64,000 nucleotides of DNA, from the NCBI GenBank assembly GCA_002748755.1, contig PDTD01000010.1:62001-126000 (forward strand). The letters are read 5' to 3'. Within the stretch, counting starts at the first letter, position 1. Each line of letters starts with the position of its first letter. Shown here piece by piece: positions 48,042 through 58,338 of this stretch. Both the position numbers and the translations under genes were made by a program. Under the pieces are notes generated by a model. That model saw only the letters and a list, made by a program, of their open reading frames with translations, did no database searches and was not told the origin of the DNA. Origin of the DNA: Desulfobulbus propionicus. Its GTDB lineage: Bacteria > Desulfobacterota > Desulfobulbia > Desulfobulbales > Desulfobulbaceae.

Positions 48042-49424
48042 TCAGCCAATGTTGTATTTTTTCGTTTTATAGCGCAGGCTACGAAAACTGATTTTCAGCA
48101 ATTCCGCTGCCCGCATTTTGGAATTGTCCGCTTTTTCCAGAGCATATTGAATCATTTGGCGTTCTAGGTCCTGTAGTATATCCTCCAATCCACGATCAAA
48201 GAGTTCGCCTTCATCCTCGGCGGCAATGAACAGAGCCGACTTGGCCGGTGCTGAGAGCTTGCTGTTTTTCTGTTTTCGGTGCAGGGACAGAATGAGATTT
48301 TCAGGCAGGATGATATTGGAGGATTCCATGGCCACCCCTCTCTCAATGATGTTTTCCAGTTCCCGGACATTGCCGGGGAAATCATATTCCATCAGCACTT
48401 CCAGTCCATAGGAGGAAATGGTCTGAATCTCTTTGCCAAGATGTTTGCTGTATTTTTTCAGAAAATAGTCCACCAGCAGCGGGACATCTCCTTTACGTGC
48501 ACGCAGGGGTGGTACGGTGATGGGAACGACCGCTAAGCGGTAGTAGAGGTCTTCTCTGAACCGGTTGGAAATGATCTCTTCCTCCAGTATCCTGTTGGTT
48601 GCGGCAATAATTCGCACATCGACCCGTTGTGTTTTGGTCGAACCCACAGGCATGAATTCACGTTCCTGGAGAAATCGGAGCAGTTTGGTCTGGATAATTG
48701 GGGTCAGCTCACCTATCTCGTCGAGAAAGGCTGTGCCGCCATCAGCACGACGGAACAACCCGGCTTTGTCTGCTATGGCACCGGTGAAGGCTCCTTTGAC
48801 ATGACCAAAGAGTTCACTTTCCAGCAGGCTTTCGGGGATGGCGCTACAGAGAATCGGCACAAAAGAGTTCTGCGCAACCCTGGAGTGGTTGTGAATGGCC
48901 TGGGCCACCAATTCTTTTCCGGTTCCAGATTCTCCAAGAATAAGAACATTGGCAGGGGTCGGGGCAATTTTTTTTATCAGATCGAAGATTTTGAGCATCT
49001 CCGGGCTCTGCCCTATAATTTCTGGAAAACAATCATGCTGCTGCTCGTCAGATCCTTTTTTTTTGTTCAGCGCTGTCCGGATGATCGTGGTTATTTCCTC
49101 AACTTTAAACGGCTTGGTGATATAGTCAAAGGCGCCGTGTTTCATGGCGGATACGGCGTCTTCAGGGCTGGCAAAGGCGGTAATCATGATCACGCCGATG
49201 GAGCTGTCATGTTCTTTGACCGAGGATAACAGTTCAAGCCCACCCATGTCTGGCATGCGTATATCTGAGATAATCAGATCAAAGGGTGTGCTCGCCTGGC
49301 GAACCATACTGAGGGCTTCCTGGCCATTTTCTGCGGTCAACACCTCATGGCCTTCCTTGGTTAAAAGAATGGAAAGGAATTGTCGCATACTGAGTTCATC
49401 ATCTACAACGAGCAGTGTTGCCAT
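48042..49424 (-). CDS. NtrC/PilR-type sigma-54-dependent response regulator
   Basis: This 460-residue protein has a receiver domain (residues 1-120, phospho-acceptor Asp in IISDIRMPD), an AAA+ ATPase with GESGTGKE, the sigma-54 contact loop GAFTGA and DGGTAFLDEIGEL, and a C-terminal Fis-type helix-turn-helix (about 418-460). It activates RNA polymerase with sigma-54. It lies upstream of the sensor gene by 48 bases on the same strand, with a PilR-like architecture. Confidence 0.92.
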   Translation of the reverse strand: MATLLVVDDELSMRQFLSILLTKEGHEVLTAENGQEALSMVRQASTPFDLIISDIRMPDMGGLELLSSVKEHDSSIGVIMITAFASPEDAVSAMKHGAFDYITKPFKVEEITTIIRTALNKKKGSDEQQHDCFPEIIGQSPEMLKIFDLIKKIAPTPANVLILGESGTGKELVAQAIHNHSRVAQNSFVPILCSAIPESLLESELFGHVKGAFTGAIADKAGLFRRADGGTAFLDEIGELTPIIQTKLLRFLQEREFMPVGSTKTQRVDVRIIAATNRILEEEIISNRFREDLYYRLAVVPITVPPLRARKGDVPLLVDYFLKKYSKHLGKEIQTISSYGLEVLMEYDFPGNVRELENIIERGVAMESSNIILPENLILSLHRKQKNSKLSAPAKSALFIAAEDEGELFDRGLEDILQDLERQMIQYALEKADNSKMRAAELLKISFRSLRYKTKKYNIG

Positions 49425-49909
49425 AGCGAGTCCTGTAAGAATAACCGGTTGATAAAATGGTCAGGTCGGCCTGCAAAGAAGGAAAAGCCTGTTGGGATGA
49501 ACAGGTCGTTTTCCGTCAAAAGCTGTCGGCACATGTACCTGCACTGTAGCCTGCCCTGAATATCCAAGTCAATACTATCGTGCTATTGGTTTACACGCTT
49601 TGCAGGAGACAGTAGGCTGTGGTGCAGGGAACTTCGCATATTTCAGCCTTTTTTCTTTTTTGGGTCTGACCTGTTTCCTGTGCGACCGGCTGTATTTTTT
49701 TGGCGCCCTACTCTTTAAAAAAACGTGCTTGCTCAGAAATGCGGCCTGGTATATAGTCCACAATATTGTCCTGAAGAGAGGAAGCGACCATGGATGATCG
49801 CCGGGCGTATTGCAGAGAACTGCGACATCCTCTTGTGCGGTATGGCGGGTTGCGCCTCGACGGATAGTCTTGGTACCGGGACCTGTTTTCAGGTGGGGAG
49901 GAGAGATTT
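49425..49909. other. Divergent spacer upstream of the response regulator and tatC
   Basis: These 485 bases contain a possible 25-codon open frame at 49790-49867 (start MDDRRAYCREL) with AGAGAGGAAG before its ATG. It has no known similarity. It could be a leader peptide for tatC or chance. No repeat copy is visible. Confidence 0.4.
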
Positions 49910-50667
49910 TTGGAAAAGGATCAAGACAATTTTAATACCCAGACCTTGAGCGAACACCTCGCGGATCTGCGGTCCTGTCTGGTGTATTCCATGCTGGCGA
50001 TCATGATCGGTTTCGGCGCGGCCTATGGAATTATCCGCCCGGTGGCCGGGTGGTTTTTTGCCCCTCTGGTCAAGGTGCTGCCTGAGACCACGTCCTTGAT
50101 TTTCATGTCGTACCAGGAGGGGTTTTTTTTTACCTGAAACTCGCGCTTGCCTGTGGCATTTTTTTTGCGAGCCCAGTCCTTTTTTATCAGGTCTGGAAAT
50201 TTATTGCTCCGGGATTATATGACCATGAAAAACGTATAGTCCTCCCTTTTACATGCATATCCACCCTGTGTTTTCTCGGTGGTGCGGCTTTTGGTTATTT
50301 TGTCGTTTTCAGCCCGGCCTTTCGTTTTTTACTCGGCTATTCCAATACGTTTTTGCAGCCCATGCCTGCAGTACGCGAATACTTCTCCCTGGCGCTGCGA
50401 TTATTACTTGCCTTTGGATTGATTTTTGAACTCCCTGTGTGTATGGTTTTTCTTGCAAAAATTGGTGTTGTCAACAAAATGATTTTGCAGAAAAAACGCA
50501 GTTACGCTGTACTGACAGCCTTTATTGTTGCCGCCATCCTTACCCCTACACCGGACGTCGTCAATCAGTGTCTTATGGCCGGTCCCCTCATTGTCCTCTA
50601 TGAAGTGAGCATCGTGGCGGTGTCCTTTTTTGGCCGTGAGACCTTTCCCGGTTTTTCCAAGTCCTGA
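49910..50667 (+). CDS. tatC: TatC, interrupted by a frameshift at a nine-T run
   Basis: TatC is the substrate-binding membrane protein of the twin-arginine translocase. The first frame runs from TTG 49910 (after GGGGAGGAG) to QEGFFFT and then stops at 50135. The family sequence continues in the next frame from YLKLALACGIFFASP through FIAPGLYDHEKR to the C-terminus ending at 50667. The shift is at the T-run 50123-50131 and needs one extra base (or -1 slippage) to join the two. Everything else of TatC is present and conserved, so either this is a sequencing error, transcriptional slippage, or a recent mutation. No tatA or tatB is in the window. Confidence 0.82.
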
Positions 50668-50864
50668 ATTCCTTACGGTTGAGAGACTGCAATGGTATAC
50701 TGTCTTGTTCCAAAAGGTACAAGGGAGGTCATGTCAAGGAGGTAGGGTTGTCCGTGCTCACCGCTACCGGAGGTGAACCGATGCCGGAATCATAGGCGAA
50801 GACAGTAGCACCCTGTTGGCGTATAAAGACGCTTTTCATGAAACAAACCTTTTTTAAAAGAGCT

Positions 50865-51875
50865 ATGGATAAAGTTTTAATCACCGGCGCTGCCGGGTTT
50901 ATTGGGCATGCTTTGGCAAAGAGATTGCTGCAGCAGGGGAAAACCGTTGTGGGGCTGGATAACCTGAACGAGTATTATGATCCTCAGCTGAAAAAAGACA
51001 GACTGGCTGAGTTGACTGAGCACAAGACCTTTCAGCATGTTGATTTTGATATGGCCGACCGCCTGCAAATGGCTGATTTGTTTGCCTCAAACAGGTTTGA
51101 TACGGTCATCAATCTGGCGGCCCAGGCCGGTGTTCGTTACTCGCTGATCAATCCTCACTCCTATGTGGATACCAACCTGGTGGGATTTATCAATATCCTC
51201 GAAGGCTGTCGGCATGGTGGTGTTCGACACTTGGTGTATGCCTCCTCCAGCTCGGTCTATGGCGCCAATACCAGTATGCCCTTTTCCGTCCATGATAACG
51301 TGGATCATCCGCTGTCTCTGTACGCCGCATCGAAAAAGGCCAACGAGCTGATGGCGCACACCTACAGTCACCTTTTTAACATTCCGACCACTGGTCTGCG
51401 TTTTTTTACTGTTTATGGTCCCTGGGGCAGACCGGATATGGCTCTGTTTCTCTTTACCAGGGCCATGTTGGCCGGTGAGCCGATCAATATCTTTAACCAC
51501 GGTAATATGGAACGGGATTTCACCTATATCGACGATATTATTGAAGGCGTGGTGCGGGTATTGGATCATGTACCGCAGCCCAACCCAGACTGGCGTTGTG
51601 ATACTCCTGATCCGGCAACCAGTTATTGTCCTTGGCGGGTGTTCAATATAGGAAACAACAACAAGGAAAAATTGATGCGGTATGTTGAGGTACTGGAACA
51701 GTGCCTAGGTATTGAGGCCAGAAAAAACTTCTTGCCCATGCAAGACGGAGATGTGCCTGCAACTTATGCTGATGTGGACGATCTTGTTCGTGCGGTTGGG
51801 TTTCAGCCGAAAACCTCAATCGAAGACGGAATTCAGAAGTTTGTGGATTGGTATCGCGCCTATTATAACTGTTGA
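50865..51875 (+). CDS. UDP-glucuronate 4-epimerase-like NAD-dependent epimerase
   Basis: About 336 residues of the extended short-chain dehydrogenase family. It has NAD motif GAAGFIG at the start, YASSSSVYG, and the catalytic YAASK (Tyr and Lys), with [15 protein letters not shown] and [10 protein letters not shown]. This pattern matches UDP-glucuronate/galacturonate epimerases used in surface polysaccharide synthesis. The frame is open from 50838, but ATG 50865 gives the family start. A TATACT at 50696-50701 may be its -10 element. Confidence 0.88.
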   Translation: MDKVLITGAAGFIGHALAKRLLQQGKTVVGLDNLNEYYDPQLKKDRLAELTEHKTFQHVDFDMADRLQMADLFASNRFDTVINLAAQAGVRYSLINPHSYVDTNLVGFINILEGCRHGGVRHLVYASSSSVYGANTSMPFSVHDNVDHPLSLYAASKKANELMAHTYSHLFNIPTTGLRFFTVYGPWGRPDMALFLFTRAMLAGEPINIFNHGNMERDFTYIDDIIEGVVRVLDHVPQPNPDWRCDTPDPATSYCPWRVFNIGNNNKEKLMRYVEVLEQCLGIEARKNFLPMQDGDVPATYADVDDLVRAVGFQPKTSIEDGIQKFVDWYRAYYNC

Positions 51876-51961
51876 TCTGGGGAGCATGTCTTGGTTCCCT
51901 GCTTATCCCTGATTTTTCCTGCCTGCGCAGGAGTGGGGGCGGCTTTCTTGGATTTCATGTC

Positions 51962-52036
51962 AACTCAGGCGGCGCCCCAGGTTGGGCGGCTTTTAGGGCC
52001 GGTGTCCTCCCAGGGTGATGCGGCCTGAGTCGACGC
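51962..52036. repeat. Hairpin related to the dispersed-repeat core
   Basis: ACTCAGGC (from 51964) pairs with GCCTGAGT (near 52024-52031) in the spacer between convergent epimerase and dxs genes. The arms resemble the repeat core (AGCTCAGGCGGCGCC). It may be a degraded core or a bidirectional terminator. Confidence 0.45.
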
Positions 52037-52046
52037 CCTACTTGGT

Positions 52047-53960
52047 TTATCCGCTTGCCTGCAGGAGCGCCCTGGCGGCAGCAACAATCCCCGGCGTGTC
52101 AATGCCTGCTGTGCGCCACAGGGCCTGCTGTGAGGCATGTTCCATGAACTGATCTGGGTAACCGAGAATGGTTATGGGGATATGCAGGCCCTCTGCCGCC
52201 AGCATCTGGAGTACTGCGGAGCCGAATCCCCCTTGCGCGCAGTTATCTTCAATGGTTATGACCCGGCCTGTTTTGCGCGCCCAGGTCACGATCAGATCTT
52301 TGTCCAACGGTTTGAGGAAACGGGGATTGATAACAGCGGCCTGGATGCCCTGTTTTTCCAATTCCCTTGCTGCTTCCAGGGCGGGGTGTACCCTGTTCCC
52401 CGCCGGCAGGAGCAGAAGATCCTCGCCGCTTTGCAGCAATATCCCCTTGCCGTATTCCAGCACACCTATTTCCTGATCCAGGCTGACACCAACCCCCTTG
52501 CCGCGCGGATAGCGCAGAACTACCGGTCCCTGGTGGTTGACAGCCGTGCAGAGCATGTGTCGCAGTTCATTTTCATCACCAGGCGCCATGATGGTTAAGT
52601 TGGGTACAGAACTGAGGAGCGCCAGGTCAAAAACTCCGTGATGGGTGGGGCCGTCGGCCCCCACAACACCGCTTCTGTCAAGGGCTATGACAACGGGCAG
52701 GTTGGGTAGGCAGACATCATGGATAAGTTGATCCAAAGCTCGCTGCATAAAAGACGAATACACCGCAAAAACAGGCCGCATGCCTTCCAGGGCGAGACCG
52801 GCGGAAAAGGTGACAGCATGTTGTTCGGCTATGCCGACATCGAAAAAGCGTGTGGGGAACTGTTCGGAGAATCCCTGTAACCCCGTACCGCCAGGCATGG
52901 CGGCCGTGATGGCCGCAATCCTATGGTCCTGCTCCGCCAGCGCACACAGGGTGCTGCCAAAGATTTTGGTATAGGAGGGTGGAGCTGGCGCTGCGGGTTT
53001 TGCTTGCCCGGTCTCGATGTCAAAGGGCCCGACACCGTGATAGGCCCCTGGATTTTCTTCTGCGGGTTTATAGCCTTTTCCTTTTTGGGTAACCACGTGT
53101 ACCAGTACTGGACGGTGTTCGTGGTCGCGCACGTTTCGTAGGGTTGTTATTAGGGCATCAAGATCGTGTCCGGGGATGGGACCGACATACTTAAATTTGA
53201 AGGCTTCAAAAAGAATGCCGGGGGTGAGAAAAACCTTCAGGCTTTCCTCGCTTCTTCTGAGCACGGAGAGGATGTTTTCGCCTACAGAGCTTAAGGCCAA
53301 CAGCCGTTCCTCGATGTGGTCGCGCAGGCGTCTGATGGTCTTGCTGGTCATTTTTCTGCTCAGGAAGCTGGACATGGCGCCAACATTCTCAGAGATCGAC
53401 ATCTCATTGTCGTTGAGGATAACAATAAGATTTTTATCCAGGTCACCGGCATGATTCAGGGCCTCAAAAGCCATGCCTGCGGTCATGGACCCATCCCCGA
53501 TAACGGCAATGGTCCTGCCGTTATCGCCCAGCAGTTCCCTGGCCGTGGCCATACCCAGGCTGTAGGATATGGAGGTGGAACTGTGTCCGGTTTCCACATG
53601 GTCGTACTCGCTTTCAGAACGTTTGGGAAACCCGCTCATCCCGCCCTGCCGCCGAAGAGTGGAGAACTGTTTTTTTCTTCCTGTCAGCAGTTTATGGGCA
53701 TAGGCCTGGTGGCCTACATCCCAGATGAGTTTGTCCTGGGGGGTGTTGAAGACATAGTGGAGGGCCATGGTCAGTTCAACCACGCCCAGGCTTGGAGCAA
53801 GGTGTCCCCCGGTTTCCGCAACCGTGCTAATGATAGTAGCACGCAGTTCCCTGGCAAGGGTCAACAACTCCCTGAAATTGAGTTTGCGTAGATCATCCGG
53901 TGATGTTATAGCCTCAAGAATTGTATCCTGCTGGCTCAATTGGGGGTCCATCAATAACAT
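52047..53960 (-). CDS. dxs: 1-deoxy-D-xylulose-5-phosphate synthase
   Basis: This 637-residue thiamine-diphosphate enzyme condenses pyruvate and glyceraldehyde 3-phosphate in the first step of the MEP pathway. The cofactor motif runs from IGDGSMTAGMAFEALNHAG to NDNEMSIS. The transketolase pyrimidine and C-terminal domains are complete. The open frame continues upstream into ispA, but ATG 53960 lies one base after the ispA stop and fits. xseB, ispA and dxs form one operon. Confidence 0.95.
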   Translation of the reverse strand: MLLMDPQLSQQDTILEAITSPDDLRKLNFRELLTLARELRATIISTVAETGGHLAPSLGVVELTMALHYVFNTPQDKLIWDVGHQAYAHKLLTGRKKQFSTLRRQGGMSGFPKRSESEYDHVETGHSSTSISYSLGMATARELLGDNGRTIAVIGDGSMTAGMAFEALNHAGDLDKNLIVILNDNEMSISENVGAMSSFLSRKMTSKTIRRLRDHIEERLLALSSVGENILSVLRRSEESLKVFLTPGILFEAFKFKYVGPIPGHDLDALITTLRNVRDHEHRPVLVHVVTQKGKGYKPAEENPGAYHGVGPFDIETGQAKPAAPAPPSYTKIFGSTLCALAEQDHRIAAITAAMPGGTGLQGFSEQFPTRFFDVGIAEQHAVTFSAGLALEGMRPVFAVYSSFMQRALDQLIHDVCLPNLPVVIALDRSGVVGADGPTHHGVFDLALLSSVPNLTIMAPGDENELRHMLCTAVNHQGPVVLRYPRGKGVGVSLDQEIGVLEYGKGILLQSGEDLLLLPAGNRVHPALEAARELEKQGIQAAVINPRFLKPLDKDLIVTWARKTGRVITIEDNCAQGGFGSAVLQMLAAEGLHIPITILGYPDQFMEHASQQALWRTAGIDTPGIVAAARALLQASG

Positions 53961-53961
53961 A

Positions 53962-54867
53962 TTAATTCTTCCGCTCAATAATGTAAACTGCCAGAGCCCG
54001 GAGAGGCTCTGCAAAGTGATTAAAACAGGTGAGTGCAGCAAGGGCTTTGTCCACTGCTTCTTTGGCCAGGTGTTGAGACCTATCCAGCCCGAAAAGGGCT
54101 GGATAGGTGACCTTCTGTGCCGAAAGGTCGCTGCCCACAGGTTTGCCAAGCTCTTCTGTGGTGGAGGCAATATCCAGGATGTCGTCGGCAATTTGAAAGG
54201 CGAGACCGATATTGTCGCCATAGGCGGTCAAGGCTTCCTGCTGCTTTGTGGTGGCACCTGCCACCAGGCCGCCACAGAGAACCGAGGCGGTTATCAGGGC
54301 CCCGGTTTTACTCTTGTGCATGGTTTTCAGGGCATCATAGGGAACCTCCTTCCCCTCATGAGCGATATCCAGGGCCTGTCCACCAACCATGCCGACAGGG
54401 CCCGCAGCCCGGGCAATGCAATGGATGATTGCAAGCCGTATTTCCGGGGACAATTGCGTGGATGCAGGCCTGCTTAACAGATCAAAGGCAAAGGTGAGCA
54501 GGCCGTCGCCTGCCAGGATTGCCTCCGCTTCGCCGTAAACGACGTGATTGGTTGGTTTGCCCCGGCGTAGATCGTCATTGTCCATGGCTGGTAGGTCGTC
54601 ATGGATAAGGGAGTAGGTATGTATACATTCCAGGGCACAGGCGACGGGTAGGGCCATCTCTGCCAGTCGGCGGTCTTCCCCCACAGCCTCTGCCCCGGCC
54701 AGGCAAAGTATGGGCCGTATCCGTTTGCCGCCGACGAACAGGCTGTAGCGCATGGCTTCTATGTGGGCGGCAAAGGGACCTTCGACCGGCCACATGTATG
54801 CTTTGAGTGCGGTTTCGACGATTGATTTCTTTTCTTGGAGATACTGTTTAATCACCTGGTTCCTCAT
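53962..54867 (-). CDS. ispA: Farnesyl/geranylgeranyl diphosphate synthase
   Basis: About 301 residues of the short-chain trans-prenyltransferase family. The first aspartate-rich motif is [15 protein letters not shown] and the second is QIADDILD, with KTGALITAS between. It makes farnesyl diphosphate from IPP and DMAPP. The chosen ATG (54867) overlaps the end of xseB by about 20 bases, as is common for this pair. Confidence 0.93.
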   Translation of the reverse strand: MRNQVIKQYLQEKKSIVETALKAYMWPVEGPFAAHIEAMRYSLFVGGKRIRPILCLAGAEAVGEDRRLAEMALPVACALECIHTYSLIHDDLPAMDNDDLRRGKPTNHVVYGEAEAILAGDGLLTFAFDLLSRPASTQLSPEIRLAIIHCIARAAGPVGMVGGQALDIAHEGKEVPYDALKTMHKSKTGALITASVLCGGLVAGATTKQQEALTAYGDNIGLAFQIADDILDIASTTEELGKPVGSDLSAQKVTYPALFGLDRSQHLAKEAVDKALAALTCFNHFAEPLRALAVYIIERKN

Positions 54868-55078
54868 GAAAAGGAATGGTTGTAGCGGTCCCATCCTTTT
54901 GCAGCAGGAGTTCGACCTTACTCTTGGCATCTTCCAGCTTGCTGTTGCAGAAGCGGACGAGTTGTATGCCTTCGTCGAACTTCTTCAGGCTTGACTCCAA
55001 GGTTAAATCACCGGCTTCCAGTTCTTCCGTGATTTGTTCCAGCTTGGCCAGTGCGCTTTCAAAGTTTTTTTGAGCCAT
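54848..55078 (-). CDS. xseB: Exodeoxyribonuclease VII small subunit
   Basis: This 76-residue helical protein has the family pattern [23 protein letters not shown] and [11 protein letters not shown]. It is a partner of XseA in single-stranded DNA degradation. xseA is not in the window. It is first in an operon with ispA and dxs, divergent from xerC. Confidence 0.92.
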   Translation of the reverse strand: MAQKNFESALAKLEQITEELEAGDLTLESSLKKFDEGIQLVRFCNSKLEDAKSKVELLLQKDGTATTIPFHEEPGD

Positions 55079-55189
55079 GGTGGTTTTCTGCCCTTTCCCA
55101 TCTGCGGGTTAATCTTTCTTGCTCTCCTGCAAGGATGCAGGTAACCTTGTACTTTAAACATATAAGCCGCTCGTTTCAATAGCTGTTTG

Positions 55190-56116
55190 ATGATGATTGA
55201 GATTATAGAACACTTCATTCTTTGGCTGCAGGTCCAGAAAGGATATTCGCCGCATACCATTGCCGGGTATCAGGCTGATGTACGGGAACTGTATGTCTAT
55301 TGTGGAAAGCCGCGAGATGTCAGGGCCGTTGGTTCCAAAGAAATTGGCGGGTTCGTGGCCTCTTTGTATGGCCACAATTCCAGTGCGACCATAGCCCGCA
55401 AATTGTCCTCGTTACGGACTTTTTTTCGCTATCTGCGCCAAGAAGGTCAAGTTTCTGAGGACCCCCTGGAACAGATCGTCAATCCACGCTTGACCAGATA
55501 CATACCCCGATTTTTAACTGTAGACGAAGTTTTTGCCCTGCTGGATGCCCCCAATAGTCAGGATAGTTGTATGCATCGAGATCAGGCGATCATGGAGATG
55601 CTCTATTCGACCGGCATGCGTGTTTCTGAATTGGTCGGCAGCAATGTGGCGGATTATGATCTCAGCGATGGCATGGTTCGGCTGAGGGGAAAGGGCCGCA
55701 AAGAGCGGATCGTCCCTTTTGGTGCGGTTGCCGGAGAGGCCCTCGCCACCTACATGGGTGGTCGCGAGCGAGTTCTTCTTGCCCGAACGGCTCAGGGGAA
55801 CAAGGTCGACCGGGATGCCATGTTTCTCAATGTCAGAGGTGGCCGCCTGAGTGTACGGAGTGTGGAGCGGATTGTCAGTCGATACGGGGAAAGAGCGGGT
55901 ATCCTGACCGGGGTCACCCCCCACGCCCTGCGCCACTCCTTTGCCACCCACCTCCTGGAGATGGGGGCTGACCTGCGGACCGTGCAAGAACTCCTGGGGC
56001 ACGTCAGCCTGTCGACCACTCAAAAATACACCCATGTTGATGTGGAACACCTCAGCCGGGTGTATGATCAGGCCCATCCTCAGGCACAAAAGCAGGTGAC
56101 CGGATCAGAACCCTGA
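55190..56116 (+). CDS. xerC: Tyrosine recombinase XerC/XerD
   Basis: About 308 residues. The N-terminal SAM-like core-binding domain (1-90) is followed by a catalytic domain with Arg in [26 protein letters not shown], and the nucleophilic Tyr in [14 protein letters not shown]. It resolves chromosome dimers at dif. The position before hslVU is the classic xerC (codV) neighbourhood. ATG codons at 55190 and 55193 and a TTG at 55187 are all in frame, so the exact start is open. Confidence 0.92.
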   Translation: MMIEIIEHFILWLQVQKGYSPHTIAGYQADVRELYVYCGKPRDVRAVGSKEIGGFVASLYGHNSSATIARKLSSLRTFFRYLRQEGQVSEDPLEQIVNPRLTRYIPRFLTVDEVFALLDAPNSQDSCMHRDQAIMEMLYSTGMRVSELVGSNVADYDLSDGMVRLRGKGRKERIVPFGAVAGEALATYMGGRERVLLARTAQGNKVDRDAMFLNVRGGRLSVRSVERIVSRYGERAGILTGVTPHALRHSFATHLLEMGADLRTVQELLGHVSLSTTQKYTHVDVEHLSRVYDQAHPQAQKQVTGSEP

Positions 56117-56216
56117 GGTGTGGCCTTATTCACTTGGTCCTATTGACCCTGGGGCCGCCAATGCTTACTATCATCCAGCATTAAAACTTTTTTCTTTTTG
56201 CTGTACAGAGACATTC

Positions 56217-56765
56217 ATGAAAACAATACGTTCTACAACAATATTGGCCCTGCGTCACAAGGGTGAGGTGGTGGTTGCCGGTGACGGGCAGGTGACCTTG
56301 GGCGCCACGGTGATCAAGCATCAGGGACGGAAGGTGCGAAGGCTCTACCACGACCAGGTGATAACCGGTTTTGCAGGGTCCACGGCTGATGCGTTTACCC
56401 TCTATGACAGATTGGAGGGAAAGCTGGAGCAGTATAACGGCAACCTGATGCGGGCAGCGGTTGAACTGGCCAAGGATTGGCGTATGGATAAAATGCTCAG
56501 GCGACTGGAAGCCATGCTGGTTGCCGTAGACAGACAATACTCACTGCTGCTCTCTGGAACAGGTGATGTGATTGAATCAGACAATGGTATTTTGGCCATC
56601 GGCTCTGGCGGTCCCTATGCCCAGGCTGCGGCCATAGCACTGGTCGATCACAGCGACCTCAGCGGCACTGAAATAGCCCGTAGATCTTTGGAAATAGCGG
56701 GTTCCATCTGTGTGTATACCAACTCAAACATTCTAGTCGAAACCATTCACGATGCATGCCATTAA
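56217..56765 (+). CDS. hslV: ATP-dependent protease subunit HslV
   Basis: About 182 residues of the proteasome-like peptidase of Hsl[10 protein letters not shown] and [19 protein letters not shown] are conserved. The nucleophilic Thr appears as Thr 7 in [11 protein letters not shown], so a six-residue propeptide must be removed, as in the Bacillus type. The frame is open from 56118, but only ATG 56217 gives a plausible propeptide. Its end overlaps hslU by 14 bases. Confidence 0.94.
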   Translation: MKTIRSTTILALRHKGEVVVAGDGQVTLGATVIKHQGRKVRRLYHDQVITGFAGSTADAFTLYDRLEGKLEQYNGNLMRAAVELAKDWRMDKMLRRLEAMLVAVDRQYSLLLSGTGDVIESDNGILAIGSGGPYAQAAAIALVDHSDLSGTEIARRSLEIAGSICVYTNSNILVETIHDACH

Positions 56766-58161
56766 TTCATTGACCCCCAGAGAAACCGTTGCGGAACTCG
56801 ACCGTTACATCATCGGGCAGGCGGAAGCCAAACGATCCGTTGCCATAGCCCTGCGAAATCGGTGGCGTCGTCAGCAGGTCGAATCACCTCTGCGGGAAGA
56901 GATCGCACCGAAGAACATTATTATGATGGGGCCAACGGGCGTGGGGAAAACCGAGATCGCCCGCCGCCTGGCCCATCTCGCGCAAAGCCCGTTTATTAAA
57001 GTTGAAGCCTCCAAGTTCACGGAAGTCGGGTATGTCGGTCGGGATGTGGAATCCATGGTTCGTGACCTGACGCAGCTCGCCGTGAACATGGTGACCAAGG
57101 AAGCGGAACAGGGGGTAGAGGAATTGGCTGCCAAGAGAGCCGAAGAGCGGCTGCTGGACCTGCTGCTGCCGCACACCCCCCCTGCCTATCCTGCTTCTCA
57201 GCAAACCCATGAGGCGCATCCTGATGTGATTCCTCTGGGCTATGGTCCAGAGGAGACGGCAGAAAAAGCCCCCCCCACTACCAGGCAACGGTTTCGTGAT
57301 ATGCTCAGAGATGGGCGCCTTGATAATCGTGAAGTGGAACTTGATATCGCCGCCTCGGCCCCTGCACCCATGATAGAAGTCTTCTCGGCATCGGGCGTTG
57401 AAGATATGCAGAATTCCCTGCAGGATGCCTTTTCCAAGTTTTTTCCTAAAAAGAAACAGTCCAAGAAGATGAAAGTGCCCCAGGCATTGGAAGCTTTGCA
57501 AAAAGAAGAGGTTGAGAGCCTGGTGGATAACGAGAGTGTGGTTGAACAAGCCATCCGGCGAACAGAGCAGTCCGGGATTATTTTTCTTGATGAAATAGAC
57601 AAGATTGCCTCCCGTAGCGGCCAGAACACCGGTTCACCCGAGGTCTCCCGCGAGGGGGTGCAACGGGATCTGCTGCCCATTGTCGAGGGTGCGACGGTAA
57701 CCACCAAATACGGACCAGTGAAAACGGATCATATCCTCTTTATTGCCAGCGGTGCCTTTCACCTGTGTAAACCCTCAGACCTCGCACCCGAACTGCAGGG
57801 GCGCTTTCCCATTCGGGTCAGTCTCAACGCCCTGGGTGAGGAGGACTTTTTCCGTATTCTTACCGAACCCCGGAATGCCCTGGTAAGACAGTACAGGGCT
57901 TTATTGGCCACGGAAGATATTGATCTGCACTTTACCGAAGACGCAATACGGGAAATGGCAAGAATAGCGGTTCAGGTGAATCAGAAAACAGAGGATATCG
58001 GCGCCCGCCGACTGCATACCATCATGGAACGGGTACTGGACGAGGTATCTTTTGATGCCACGGATCGAGAAGAACTTACGTTCACAGTCACTGCCGAGTA
58101 CGTACGCACACAGCTCAAGAGTATATGTGAGAATGAAGACTTGAGCCGGTATATCCTCTAA
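56752..58161 (+). CDS. hslU: ATP-dependent protease ATPase subunit HslU
   Basis: This 469-residue AAA+ unfoldase drives substrates into HslV. Walker A is GPTGVGKTE, the pore-loop region is [12 protein letters not shown], and Walker B is [11 protein letters not shown]. It also has a lengthened I domain (about residues 110-240). The C-terminus DLSRYIL, which docks into HslV, is exactly conserved and is followed directly by the TAA that belongs to repeat copy 11. Confidence 0.96.
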   Translation: MHAINSLTPRETVAELDRYIIGQAEAKRSVAIALRNRWRRQQVESPLREEIAPKNIIMMGPTGVGKTEIARRLAHLAQSPFIKVEASKFTEVGYVGRDVESMVRDLTQLAVNMVTKEAEQGVEELAAKRAEERLLDLLLPHTPPAYPASQQTHEAHPDVIPLGYGPEETAEKAPPTTRQRFRDMLRDGRLDNREVELDIAASAPAPMIEVFSASGVEDMQNSLQDAFSKFFPKKKQSKKMKVPQALEALQKEEVESLVDNESVVEQAIRRTEQSGIIFLDEIDKIASRSGQNTGSPEVSREGVQRDLLPIVEGATVTTKYGPVKTDHILFIASGAFHLCKPSDLAPELQGRFPIRVSLNALGEEDFFRILTEPRNALVRQYRALLATEDIDLHFTEDAIREMARIAVQVNQKTEDIGARRLHTIMERVLDEVSFDATDREELTFTVTAEYVRTQLKSICENEDLSRYIL

Positions 58162-58290
58162 CCCGGATTTGTTCAGGTGGTGCCAGGTTCGGGAGTTTTG
58201 GGCAACACATTGTACTTGGGTATAGGTGTGACCACAAGACTGCCGAAGATAAGGCCGGCTTCACGTTCGGATCAGGGAGCCATACCCAAG
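58162..58290 (-). repeat. Dispersed repeat copy 11 (truncated)
   Basis: It begins at the hslU stop (TAACCCGGATTTG) and runs through TCAGGTGGTGCCAG, TACTTGGGTATAGGTGTG and ACTGCCGAAGATA. The core is in minus orientation. The A-rich left half is missing. It lies between convergent hslU and dnaE. Confidence 0.8.
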
Positions 58291-58338
58291 AGAGATGTTC
58301 ATCATGTTTCTGGGTAGCGGCTCCTTTTTTCCAGGCTT

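Noticed and set aside
50668-50864. Possible structured RNA between tatC and the epimerase gene
   Set aside because: Several G-rich blocks resemble riboswitch stems, but I could not fit any known riboswitch or SRP RNA consensus.
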